Below, piece by piece: positions 24,624 to 31,847 of a stretch of DNA of 34,580 nucleotides. This stretch comes from Cyanobacteria bacterium UBA6446. Its GTDB lineage: Bacteria; Cyanobacteriota; Vampirovibrionia; Gastranaerophilales; Gastranaerophilaceae. Position 1 is the stretch's first letter. Every line of letters begins with the position of its first letter. The position numbers and the translations under genes were made by a program. Location of the stretch: assembly GCA_002438405.1 (NCBI GenBank), contig DJOE01000005.1:1-34580 (forward strand), written 5' to 3'. The notes under the pieces are model-generated. The model had not been told where the DNA came from and ran no database searches. It was given only the letters and a program-made list of their open reading frames with translations.

Positions 24624-27584
24624 ATGAGTGAACCAATTAGTGTAGAATCACAACAAATTGCGACATACAGAAAAGAAAATCCGTCAGCACAAAAGCTTAC
24701 AGATAAACAGATTTTACTAATTATGGCGCAAGAAAATAGAGTTAATTTAGATAAAGGGGTAAAACTTGAAAAAACTACACCCGAAACATCTAAATTACAA
24801 AACCAAACTCCAAAATTTCAAAATATTTCTGCTCCGATGACCGAAAAAGAGGCCGAAGATACCGCTATAAAAACAATTAGCTCAAATGCAGATTCCGCCT
24901 TAAAAACTCTAGAAGAACAAGACAATGGAGATATCAGTGAATTATACGAAAGTATAAAAGAGAAAACTGGTTCTAAATTAGTTGCTAGCAACGTTAAAAG
25001 AGTTGCTTATGCACAAAAAGAATCCGCTGATATTTTACAACTTGCACAAAACAAAGAATTGACTTATGCCGACTATTACAGACGTAAAAATAAAATTTTA
25101 CTTGATACATTTCCGCTTAAAAACATGACAAAAGCTCAAAAAGATTCTGTATCAAAAATGATTGTAACTCTATCTCCAAAAGAAACAGAACAAATGATAG
25201 AAAAATCATTAGCTCTACCTAATGAATCAACCCCAAATTACAAAGAAAAAGTAAATGAATTTCTAGCAGAATTCAAAGATGCAACAACGACTACATCTAT
25301 TATTACTAAAAACGGTGATAATATAGCAAGTAAGAAAATTCAACGCACACCTAAAAAGCCTTTCAAACCTCAAAATGGAGAACGGTTGATACCTTTTGAA
25401 GAAGCCTATCAACTTGAACTCGGTGTGAATTTCAAAAAAGAAAATATTGAAACTTATAACAAAAGTGCAATTGAATTTGCAGAAGCAAGCAAACATACTC
25501 AAACTAAAGACTTTGTTCATAAACTTTTAGATGACAACATAATATTAGTTGACGGAAACAACAAAAATGGAATAGACCCTCAAACTCAAAAATCAAGTGA
25601 AAACAGATTAGAACTTGCTATTCGTCAAACACTATCAAATTTTTATGGTAATGATGAAACTGATATGAGCAAAGGCTTAAAAGAACTTACCGGAGAAAAT
25701 TTCTCATTCCAAAATGGGAAACTTCAAATGGACATTCCTGCAAATAGTGGTTTTGTTTATAACACAAATGGTTCTGATTTAGTACGAATTGCTAAACGTA
25801 TGCGAGATAAAATTGACGAAAACTACGCAAAAGTAATGAAAGGTAAATCCCTCGACACTTATGCAAAAAATATGGCAGAAGCAAACAAAACTGCTTACGG
25901 AATAAAAAATGCAGCTCAACTTGCAGAAGCATACAGACAAGATCAAAATGGTATTGTAAAAAAAGTTCGGGCAGGTATTGAATATGCTGGCACAGGTATA
26001 TTAATTGCCGGTGTAATCTGTTATCCGCCTGTAGCTCTAGCCGGAGGTTTAATAACATCTTTCGGTGGTCTTGGAGCAGAAACACTTGAAGAAAAAACTA
26101 AAAAAAGACCAAACCCCGAAAAAATCAAAGAATTAAAACAAGAATTTATAACAAACACACTTCTTATGGCAACAGGTGCAAGTGCAGGGAAAGCAGGAGC
26201 AGCAGCCAAAACATTACTTACTGCAAAAAATTGTCCAAAACTGTTAGCAACAGTTGCTGACATTGGAACAGATGCGACCCTAAGTTTGCTAAGTGATATG
26301 GCATTAACAGGACAAATTAACCTTGAAGGTGAGGGCTTTTCTCAAATCATGTCAATTATCGCTGGACACAAAGGCAAGCTTGTATCAGGAGCCAAATTTG
26401 TCAAAGATAATGTTCCTACTCCAAGTGTAAGACTTGAAAAGTTAAAAATTCAAAATGGTGACGATGCCCTTATAACCCACAAATTTATTGAAGATGGTAA
26501 AGAAAAAGTTGTTGTAGATAATGAAACATCTAAAACAATGCGAAAAGCTGCAGAAAATTTACATAATATGGGTTTGCAAAGAGAAGATAACATTGCAAAA
26601 ATAATGAAAGATGCAGGCTTTGGAACAGATGAAACACAAGTTATGACTCATAGAACCAAAGGAAACCAAAGTCTATATGATAAACTAAAAAATTATGCAA
26701 TTGATAATATTGAAAAATCCAAAACAATAAAAGATGCAATAAATTCGGTTAAAGACCTAATCGGAACAAGGACGGCTATAAAATCCGTAGATTTCACAAA
26801 ACACCCTGAAGTTGCAAAACTTATCAAAGAGGGCAAAATGAAAGAAGCTCAAACTAGAGCAGCTGAACTTCAATCAGAACCAACACTCAACAAATTAAAA
26901 GCAATAATCGACAAAGAATCCGCAGGAAATAAAACTTTGTCAATTGAAAGAATAAGCAATTACAAAGGGAAAGATGGAATTCCATATTTCTCAGACAGAC
27001 AACTTGCAGATTTAAAACTATATGCTGAACAACATGGAGTAAAACTTAACTATGTAGTCAGAGCAGCAGAATCAGACCCTAAATTTGCACAAATGAAACA
27101 GGATTATGCTAATCAAAAAGAAGCAACAAAAGTTAGAGAATCCGGTTACACCGCATTACAAATTAATTTCAAACTGGCAAATGGTCAAGTCTTTGAATGG
27201 CAATTCAGAGGAGATAAGGTTAATGTATTTGCAGAAGCAGAGCATGTTCCGTACGATTTGAGAACAGGAAAAGACATCATTTCTGCACACCCAGAAGTCA
27301 AACCCCTTTACGAACCGATCCAAAAACTTTTGTCAAAAAACTCTATGACAGATGCTCAATTTACCAAATACAATGAATACTTGACAGATTATTACAAACA
27401 CTTGCGTAAACTTGAACTTGGATTTGAATCAACAGAGCCAAAACTATCTGATTATGGAAATCTTGACAAACGACTGAGTGGAAAAAATCTCGAAAATCTT
27501 CATACTTGTGCTGAAGAAATCAAAAAACACCCAGAACAAACTGAAAGAATTCTACAAAAATATAAACAACTTGTAAATAATTAA
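24624..27584 (+). CDS. Large effector/toxin-like protein with C-terminal RelA/SpoT-type synthetase domain
   Basis: The 986-residue protein has a polar helical N-terminal half (1-450) that I do not recognise and no signal peptide. Two hydrophobic Gly/Ala-rich stretches follow (456-485 and about 511-560), then a C-terminal domain (about 660-900) like the RelA/SpoT nucleotide pyrophosphotransferases. Its motifs appear in the family order: R677-x-K679 and S683-L-Y-x-K687-L; DLIGTR with G714, R716 and D723; S840-G-Y842-TALQ in place of GYxSLH; E858-W-Q860-F-R862 in place of E-x-Q-x-R; and A870-E871 with H874 and Y877. There is no HD hydrolase, TGS or ACT domain. The expected reaction is pyrophosphate transfer from ATP to a nucleotide or to tRNA; the acceptor is unknown. 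The architecture resembles polymorphic toxins or toxSAS enzymes. A 141-residue gene follows after 29 bases. Confidence 0.78.
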   Translation: MSEPISVESQQIATYRKENPSAQKLTDKQILLIMAQENRVNLDKGVKLEKTTPETSKLQNQTPKFQNISAPMTEKEAEDTAIKTISSNADSALKTLEEQDNGDISELYESIKEKTGSKLVASNVKRVAYAQKESADILQLAQNKELTYADYYRRKNKILLDTFPLKNMTKAQKDSVSKMIVTLSPKETEQMIEKSLALPNESTPNYKEKVNEFLAEFKDATTTTSIITKNGDNIASKKIQRTPKKPFKPQNGERLIPFEEAYQLELGVNFKKENIETYNKSAIEFAEASKHTQTKDFVHKLLDDNIILVDGNNKNGIDPQTQKSSENRLELAIRQTLSNFYGNDETDMSKGLKELTGENFSFQNGKLQMDIPANSGFVYNTNGSDLVRIAKRMRDKIDENYAKVMKGKSLDTYAKNMAEANKTAYGIKNAAQLAEAYRQDQNGIVKKVRAGIEYAGTGILIAGVICYPPVALAGGLITSFGGLGAETLEEKTKKRPNPEKIKELKQEFITNTLLMATGASAGKAGAAAKTLLTAKNCPKLLATVADIGTDATLSLLSDMALTGQINLEGEGFSQIMSIIAGHKGKLVSGAKFVKDNVPTPSVRLEKLKIQNGDDALITHKFIEDGKEKVVVDNETSKTMRKAAENLHNMGLQREDNIAKIMKDAGFGTDETQVMTHRTKGNQSLYDKLKNYAIDNIEKSKTIKDAINSVKDLIGTRTAIKSVDFTKHPEVAKLIKEGKMKEAQTRAAELQSEPTLNKLKAIIDKESAGNKTLSIERISNYKGKDGIPYFSDRQLADLKLYAEQHGVKLNYVVRAAESDPKFAQMKQDYANQKEATKVRESGYTALQINFKLANGQVFEWQFRGDKVNVFAEAEHVPYDLRTGKDIISAHPEVKPLYEPIQKLLSKNSMTDAQFTKYNEYLTDYYKHLRKLELGFESTEPKLSDYGNLDKRLSGKNLENLHTCAEEIKKHPEQTERILQKYKQLVNN

Positions 27585-27598
27585 AATAAAGATATAAT
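27571..27598 (+). promoter_or_regulatory. Internal promoter for the 141-aa gene
   Basis: TTGTAA (27571-27576) lies inside the last codons of the RelA/SpoT-domain gene and TATAAT (27593-27598), a perfect -10, follows after 16 bases. Transcription would begin just ahead of the AGAGGT ribosome site. The downstream gene can thus be expressed without the toxin-like gene. Confidence 0.55.
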
Positions 27599-27613
27599 AA
27601 AAAAGAGGTACAA

Positions 27614-28039
27614 ATGGCAAAAATTAATCCTACACAAATAAACTCAATTAAAACCAAAGGGATAAAAAACATGAAAAAACTGGAACAGAATCTCGAAAAT
27701 TATACAGACAAAATGGTTGATAAACTACTTACAAGAGCAGAACGAGAAGTTCCTGAATATGGACCTTTCAAGCTTGTTTATGAAGAGTTTAAAAATCCAG
27801 ATAAAAATCTTCAAGCAACAGATTTTATGCTAAAAATTTCAAAACCAGAAAATGCACCAAATGAAAAATTAAGATTTTTGGAAGCCGTAGCTTATGATTT
27901 GCCAAAACCTTATATTGCACAAAGAGTTCTGGCTTCTGGGGAGAAAACAGAAATTTTGAACACGTTAAAAGATACAAACTTCAAAAAAGAACTGCCTCAA
28001 ACTTTCAAAAATCTATCAGAAGAATTAGAAAATATTTAA
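27614..28039 (+). CDS. Hypothetical 141-aa protein, candidate immunity/antitoxin
   Basis: I do not recognise this family. The protein is soluble, alpha-helical in appearance, rich in Lys, Glu, Leu and Asn with no cysteine, signal peptide or membrane segment. It is not a small alarmone hydrolase: no HD pair is visible. An AGAGGT ribosome site precedes the ATG by five bases. Its position directly after a large protein with a nucleotide-synthetase domain, together with its own promoter, is the arrangement expected of an immunity protein or antitoxin. A chaperone or adaptor for the large protein is an equal alternative. The potassium channel gene starts 15 bases downstream, so all three may share a transcript. 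Confidence 0.7.
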   Translation: MAKINPTQINSIKTKGIKNMKKLEQNLENYTDKMVDKLLTRAEREVPEYGPFKLVYEEFKNPDKNLQATDFMLKISKPENAPNEKLRFLEAVAYDLPKPYIAQRVLASGEKTEILNTLKDTNFKKELPQTFKNLSEELENI

Positions 28040-28054
28040 AAAACAAATATTGTT

Positions 28055-28735
28055 ATGAAAGATAAAATTCAAAAATTCTTAGCAAATAAGTACGTAGATA
28101 ATTTTTTGATTGGATTAATTCTACTAAATTTTATTGTTTTTATTTTTCAAACAGATATAAGTTTCTACAACCACTACAAAGTCATAATCAACAAATTTGA
28201 ACTTGTTTCAATTATAATTTTCACAATTGAATATTTTCTTAGAGTGATTTCAATTGACAAAATCAGCAGCTTATTCAAGCCAATGATGATTGTTGATTTT
28301 CTTGCAGTTTTCCCTTATTACATGTCATTTGTAACAGTAAACACTGTATTTTTAAGGGCTTTAAGACTATTTAGGTTATTCAGAATTGCAAAACTTGCAA
28401 GATACACAACCGCATTAATCAGAATTAAAAATGCCTTTTTGAAACACAAAGATGAAATCATCGCAACTACAATTCTATTTGTAATTGGTTTAACTATTGC
28501 ATCAATCGCAATCTATTTTGCAGAAAATCAAACCGGCAATAAAGCTTTTTCAAGTATTCCAAGCTCTTTTTGGTGGTCAGTTGTAACGTTCACAAGTGTT
28601 GGTTATGGTGACACCTACCCAATCACAACAATTGGCAAATTTATTGGAGCTTTTACTGCAATTATGGGAGTAGGACTTCACGCATTACTTATAGGTGTAG
28701 TTGGTGCCGCATTCATTGATGCCACAAAAAAGTAA
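28055..28735 (+). CDS. Voltage-gated-type potassium channel (6 TM)
   Basis: The 226-residue inner-membrane protein has the full voltage-gated ion channel layout: S1-S3 helices (about 13-85), an S4 segment with regularly spaced arginines (FLRALRLFRLFRIAKLARY, about 98-116), S5, a pore helix WWSVVTFT, the K+ selectivity filter TSVGYGD (180-186) and S6. It lacks a cytoplasmic RCK or cyclic-nucleotide domain, like compact prokaryotic Kv channels. It would pass K+ when the membrane depolarises. No clear ribosome site precedes the ATG, which suggests translation coupled to the upstream gene 15 bases away. A bidirectional terminator lies downstream. Confidence 0.9.
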   Translation: MKDKIQKFLANKYVDNFLIGLILLNFIVFIFQTDISFYNHYKVIINKFELVSIIIFTIEYFLRVISIDKISSLFKPMMIVDFLAVFPYYMSFVTVNTVFLRALRLFRLFRIAKLARYTTALIRIKNAFLKHKDEIIATTILFVIGLTIASIAIYFAENQTGNKAFSSIPSSFWWSVVTFTSVGYGDTYPITTIGKFIGAFTAIMGVGLHALLIGVVGAAFIDATKK

Positions 28736-28812
28736 TCCCCCTTTTAGAAAAATAAATAAGGTATTAAAAGAATTTAAAATAATGACTTTAGATATAAATA
28801 AATATATAAATA

Positions 28813-28843
28813 GCGACAAGGTAAAACCTTGTCGCCTTTACTA
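28813..28843. terminator. Bidirectional terminator between channel and DUF1858 genes
   Basis: GCGACAAGGT (28813-28822) and ACCTTGTCGC (28826-28835) make a perfect 10-bp stem with an AAA loop, located between convergent genes. T-rich sequence flanks it on the minus-strand side (TATTTATATATTTATT) and CTTTACT on the plus side. Confidence 0.8.
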
Positions 28844-28863
28844 AAAACTTTGCTAGTTAAAAA

Positions 28864-29076
28864 TTAACCTTCAACAGCTTCAATAAGTTTGTTGATATCT
28901 TCAACCATTGCATCTGGATCATATCCGTGAACTTTTGCACCTGCTTCAAGGTTTTCAAATCTTGCTGCAGCACAACCGATACAACCTAAACCATATCTAT
29001 GAAATACTTCAATACTTTCAGGGTGTTTTTGTGCAATTTCCATAATATTCATTTCTTTTGTAACTTTATCAGCCAT
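28864..29076 (-). CDS. DUF1858 hybrid-cluster-associated redox disulfide protein
   Basis: The 70-residue protein matches the small DUF1858/TIGR03980 family ('hybrid cluster protein-associated redox disulfide domain'). It shows the family order: an N-terminal VTKEMNIMEIAQKHPE helix, a hydrophobic FHRYGLGCIGC with the redox pair C32-x2-C35, then AARFENLEAGAKVHGYD and a C-terminal helix. Members occur in anaerobes and often beside or fused to hybrid cluster proteins; a disulfide-relay or cluster-maturation role is assumed but not proven. Here hcp is about 13 kb away in the same window, not adjacent. GGAGAT before the ATG is a strong ribosome site. On the minus strand a promoter with TTCTTT (29140-29135), 17 bases, TATAAT (29117-29112) lies upstream. 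Confidence 0.9.
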   Translation of the reverse strand: MADKVTKEMNIMEIAQKHPESIEVFHRYGLGCIGCAAARFENLEAGAKVHGYDPDAMVEDINKLIEAVEG

Positions 29077-29091
29077 AATTTTATCTCCTTT

Positions 29092-29119
29092 TTGACTTTT
29101 ACGTAAATATCATTATAGT
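29092..29119 (+). promoter_or_regulatory. Promoter for the 54-aa gene, overlapping a divergent promoter
   Basis: TTGACT (29092-29097) and TATAGT (29114-29119) are 16 bases apart, pointing at the small gene starting 29151. The divergent DUF1858 promoter (29112-29140, minus) overlaps it, so the two may compete for polymerase. Confidence 0.5.
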
Positions 29120-29150
29120 ACATTATACATGAAAAAAGAAGGATTGGTAT

Positions 29151-29315
29151 ATGATGGAATTATTGAAATTTTTTATCAAAGACGAAGTTCCTGCAGTAGG
29201 TTTGTCTAAATTTAAAGAAGATGAAAACAAACATTATTATTATGAACCACCTAAAATCAAATATTATAGACAAGCATTTAAACCCAATTATAGTAACAAT
29301 TTCTTTTTGTTATAA
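29151..29315 (+). CDS. Small hypothetical protein (54 aa)
   Basis: An open frame of 54 codons beginning MMELLKFFIKDEVPAVGLSK, with a Tyr-rich middle (HYYYEPPKIKYYR) and a hydrophobic FFLL end. I do not recognise it. It is supported by an AAGGA ribosome site nine bases before the ATG and by a good promoter (29092-29119). No signal peptide or transmembrane helix is apparent. A competing frame from the ATG at 29129 gives only 26 codons and lacks a ribosome site. Its neighbours are the divergent DUF1858 gene and another small gene downstream. Confidence 0.6.
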   Translation: MMELLKFFIKDEVPAVGLSKFKEDENKHYYYEPPKIKYYRQAFKPNYSNNFFLL

Positions 29316-29362
29316 TATTTGAGTTCACAAATCTTAACAATAGACTGTAAATTAATCAATTT

Positions 29363-29391
29363 TTGCTCCAGAATATACTTATATATAATAT
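29363..29391 (+). promoter_or_regulatory. Promoter candidate for the 78-aa gene
   Basis: TTGCTC (29363-29368) is 17 bases from TAATAT (29386-29391); an overlapping TATAAT (29384-29389) gives 15-base spacing. The ATG lies 21 bases further, with GGGGA before it. Confidence 0.4.
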
Positions 29392-29412
29392 AGGGAAAAA
29401 TTGGGGACTAAT

Positions 29413-29649
29413 ATGAGCAGTCAAATTGGAAAAATATTATTAGGTCAAAAATTTTTATCACCAGCAAGGGTTCAATCTGGTGCGGTTTCTTCAGCAAGAG
29501 GAATTACTCCAAGCTTTAAATCTGCTTCATACGTATCTATTCCGTATGAAAGAGCTCCTCAAGTATTAGATACTGTACCGACAAAAGATTCCAATGGACA
29601 ACCTCTTTTGGCAGGTTATGTAACTCCATCAAAATCATGGATTTGCTAA
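29413..29649 (+). CDS. Small hypothetical protein (78 aa)
   Basis: Not recognised. The protein is Ser/Pro/Ala/Val-rich, slightly basic, begins MSSQIGKILLGQKFLSPAR and ends in SKSWIC with a single C-terminal cysteine. No membrane segment is evident. I start it at the ATG at 29413 because GGGGA lies six bases upstream; a TTG at 29401 would add four residues but overlaps the ribosome site. A strong hairpin terminator lies at 29721-29755. Its stop overlaps by four bases the stop of a convergent 66-codon frame on the other strand. Confidence 0.65.
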   Translation: MSSQIGKILLGQKFLSPARVQSGAVSSARGITPSFKSASYVSIPYERAPQVLDTVPTKDSNGQPLLAGYVTPSKSWIC

Positions 29650-29846
29650 CCCATTAAATCTAATTTACCTCCTTTGTCCGTATTTGACATATTGGGGTGG
29701 AAAGGATTGTAACCGGATTTGTTCGCTTGATTTATAAAATCAAACGAACTTTTTTGTGTCTCTTGAGAATTTCTTGTTTCAAAAAGCTTTACGGGTTGCA
29801 CCGTATACATGTATTGTCGTTTTACTTCATCAATTGCATTGAACAT
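29646..29846 (-). CDS. Small hypothetical protein (66 aa), convergent and overlapping
   Basis: A 66-codon frame beginning MFNAIDEVKRQYMYTVQPVK, polar, with Asn/Lys/Gly-rich end; not recognised. In favour: GAGAT before the ATG, a natural-looking soluble amino-acid composition, and placement just after the terminator of the upstream minus-strand gene. Against: a strong plus-strand terminator (29721-29755) lies within it, and its stop overlaps the stop of the convergent gene. The antisense frame at 29697-29888 looks like a shadow by comparison (Leu/Ile/Phe/Arg-heavy). Confidence 0.45.
   Translation of the reverse strand: MFNAIDEVKRQYMYTVQPVKLFETRNSQETQKSSFDFINQANKSGYNPFHPNMSNTDKGGKLDLMG
29721..29755 (+). 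terminator. Rho-independent terminator for the 78-aa gene
   Basis: GTTCGCTTGATTT (29721-29733) pairs with AAATCAAACGAAC (29737-29749) with one mismatch in 13, loop of three, followed by six T. It lies inside the convergent 66-codon frame. Confidence 0.75.
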
Positions 29847-29895
29847 AATTTCTATCTCAGATTAATAAAGTTTTTGATGATAAAGTAATTTCAAT

Positions 29896-29935
29896 AAAAA
29901 AGAGAATCGTTACAAATTTAACAATTCTCTTTTTT
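29896..29935 (-). terminator. Terminator after the BFN-domain gene
   Basis: GAGAATCGTTA (29902-29912) and TAACAATTCTC (29919-29929) pair with one mismatch. On the minus strand the stem is followed by a run of T, 22 bases after the BFN gene stop; a T run also follows on the plus strand. Confidence 0.75.
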
Positions 29936-29956
29936 AAATTTAACTTTGATATTTTT

Positions 29957-30475
29957 TTATTGGTCACTTTCGTGATGATCATTTTCTTTCATCAATTTTG
30001 CAAAATCTGATGGTTTAAGACTTTGAACAAAGTTTTTAAATTCCTCTGCTTCTTGTGCGTCTTTTGTACTGTCAGTAGAAACAGATCCGTTAGATAGAAC
30101 ATTTGCTGTTACATAAATTGGGGCATCAATTCTAATTGCAATTGCTATTGCATCAGATGGACGAGAGTCGATTTCAATAATCTTGCCATCATCTTCATTT
30201 TCAAGAAAAATAGTTGCAAAATATGTTTCTTTTTCTACATCATTTATTTCGACTTTAGAAATTTTGTATCCAACCTTTTCAATGATACTAATAATCAAAT
30301 CGTGTGTCATTGGACGAGTTACAGATAAATTTTCAATTTTACGGATAATAGAACTAGCCTCCGCAGAGCCAATCCAAATAGGAAGAGCACGTCTGTTTTC
30401 TTTGTCGTGAAGCACAACAATTGGAGAACCGGTTCTTGTATCTAGGGCAATGCCCATAACTTTCATTTCAATCAT
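29957..30475 (-). CDS. Bifunctional nuclease (BFN, DUF151) domain protein
   Basis: The 172-residue protein matches the BFN/DUF151 family found across bacteria and plants. The family core is visible: a start MIEMKVMGIALD, then SPIVVLHDKENRRALPIWIGSAEASSI, a TRPMTHDLI helix, VEINDVEKETYFATIFL, and the strongly conserved IEIDSRPSDAIAIAIR with VLSN-like loop near 105-140. The plant homologue has been reported to have nuclease activity; the bacterial role remains uncertain. The C-terminal 30 residues are acidic and His-rich (NDHHESDQ) beyond the usual core. It stands alone; a terminator follows it. Confidence 0.9.
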   Translation of the reverse strand: MIEMKVMGIALDTRTGSPIVVLHDKENRRALPIWIGSAEASSIIRKIENLSVTRPMTHDLIISIIEKVGYKISKVEINDVEKETYFATIFLENEDDGKIIEIDSRPSDAIAIAIRIDAPIYVTANVLSNGSVSTDSTKDAQEAEEFKNFVQSLKPSDFAKLMKENDHHESDQ

Positions 30476-30615
30476 AATAATATAAGCCTCTTTAAATATC
30501 TTACTTTTATTGTAGCTTAATAAAATTTGCCGGTCAATATGAAAAATGGAGGAGAAAAGATATATTAAAGAGTGTTTAGAATTTATTCTGTTATAGGATA
30601 TTTTTGTAAAAGGTA

Positions 30616-30644
30616 TTTACGAATAAAAATATTTATGATACAAT
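30616..30644 (+). promoter_or_regulatory. Promoter for tRNA-Ser
   Basis: TTTACG (30616-30621) and TACAAT (30639-30644) are 17 bases apart with an extended TG (TGATACAAT). The mature tRNA begins about 45 bases after the predicted start. Confidence 0.55.
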
Positions 30645-30695
30645 TGATTTTGTAATCCGAGAAACGGAGTACTGATAATTAAATACAAGAATCTT

Positions 30696-30785
30696 GGAGA
30701 AGTGGCCGAGTAGGCTTAAGGCGGCACCCTGCTAAGGTGTTGTATGGGGTTACCTGTACCGTGGGTTCGAATCCCACCTTCTCCG
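30696..30785 (+). tRNA. trnS-GCT: tRNA-Ser (anticodon GCU)
   Basis: A 90-base cloverleaf with the long variable arm of a class II tRNA. The acceptor stem GGAGAAG (30696-30702) pairs with CTTCTCC (30778-30784), discriminator G at 30785. The anticodon stem GCACC/GGTGT encloses CTGCTAA, giving anticodon GCT at 30731-30733, which reads AGC/AGU serine codons. The T arm is GTGGG-TTCGAAT-CCCAC. CCA is not encoded. A T run follows directly. Confidence 0.96.
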
Positions 30786-31009
30786 TTTTTTAGTCGGAAG
30801 ATATAAAATAAGTGAAGTGCAATAACAAAAGAAATAGGTCATAAATCAAATAACCTATTTAGTTTATTTGTAAAATAACTGCTTTAAATCTCACATCACT
30901 ATTAAAAATATATTTTATACATTTTATCAAAATTTGAATGCATAAACATTAGAATCATTTTTCTTTTTTTATGCAATATACTGAAACCTAAAAGAAAAAA
31001 CTTCAGGCA

Positions 31010-31708
31010 TTATTTATATTTTTTTACAAGCTTTTGAAAATAACTAGCATCTTCTTTCGCCTTTTGAGCACAAGCAATTCCGAAGTTATTATTTGGATTA
31101 TTACTTGTCCTTACTTTATCTAAATCACAATACTCATCACCATGATATGTGGTTTCTTCATCACCCATTGTTCGCAAGACACCATCTTGAAATTGAAAAG
31201 TAAAGACATCAAAACCTTCCATATTTGGAAGATTTTTTATTCCATTCAAATCTACTGTCACAAACACATTAGGATTAGCAGTTTTTACAGTATTTTCAAA
31301 CATTAAAAGAGTCCCATCTTGTAGTAAAATCACTCCGTCATCAAGATAGTAATTATTTATTCCCTTGTACAAATTATCAGCTCTAGTTTGAGCATTTGGA
31401 CATAATGGACTCTTAGCAGAAGAGCCTGCACAAAGAGAAGCTCCAGATAAATATCTAGCAAATACTTTATAAAAACTTGATGCCTCATAAGTATTTGGGT
31501 CAAGAGAAACATCGTCTGCTTCCATTTGTTTAAAAACTTGTTGAATAATTGAATAAGATTTCAAAAACTGGGTTCTTAATTTTTTTGCCTTGTAATTATT
31601 AATAAGTGCAGGAATAGTAATTGCCGCAACAATTCCAATTATTCCAATAGTGATGAGAACTTCTGATAGGGTGAATGCCGTCAATCTATTCCTATTATTA
31701 TTTTTCAT
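31010..31708 (-). CDS. Type IV prepilin-like / pseudopilin protein
   Basis: The 232-residue protein has a class III signal typical of type IV pilins and pseudopilins: a short basic leader (KNNNRNR), then A-FTLSEVLITIGIIGIVAAITIPALI, where prepilin peptidase would cut before Phe and Glu is at mature position 5. The globular part has cysteine-containing loops (LCAGSSAKSPLC, YCDLD, IACAQ), possibly two disulfides, and DDGVILLQDGTLLMF, VTVDLNG and FQFQDGVL strands seen in minor-pilin-like proteins. It is exported and inserted in the inner membrane or pilus. Such single prepilin genes scattered in the genome are, to my recollection, frequent in Gastranaerophilales. AAAGGA precedes the ATG by five bases. 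No secretion ATPase or peptidase gene is nearby. Confidence 0.88.
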   Translation of the reverse strand: MKNNNRNRLTAFTLSEVLITIGIIGIVAAITIPALINNYKAKKLRTQFLKSYSIIQQVFKQMEADDVSLDPNTYEASSFYKVFARYLSGASLCAGSSAKSPLCPNAQTRADNLYKGINNYYLDDGVILLQDGTLLMFENTVKTANPNVFVTVDLNGIKNLPNMEGFDVFTFQFQDGVLRTMGDEETTYHGDEYCDLDKVRTSNNPNNNFGIACAQKAKEDASYFQKLVKKYK

Positions 31709-31799
31709 ATTATCCTTTCTTTAGACTCAAAATATATGTAATATATTTCTTATTCTTAAAATAACCTCCTTATAAAAGGAACTATATTTCATAAAAAAT

Positions 31800-31829
31800 A
31801 TACTATCATGGATAATATTTATATGTCAA
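31800..31829 (-). promoter_or_regulatory. Strong promoter candidate for the prepilin gene
   Basis: On the minus strand a consensus -35 TTGACA (31829-31824) and TAGTAT (31805-31800) are spaced by 18 bases with an extended TG. The leader would be about 85 bases long and contains AAGGAGGT (31771-31764), a perfect Shine-Dalgarno sequence with no ATG, GTG or TTG at normal distance. Confidence 0.55.
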
Positions 31830-31847
31830 ATTACATAAAATTAGTTT

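Noticed and set aside
29129..29209. 26-codon frame starting ATG at 29129
   Set aside because: No ribosome site and it overlaps the better supported 54-codon gene in another frame.
29697..29888. 63-codon plus-strand frame
   Set aside because: Antisense-like composition, no ribosome site, and it runs through the terminator of the preceding gene.
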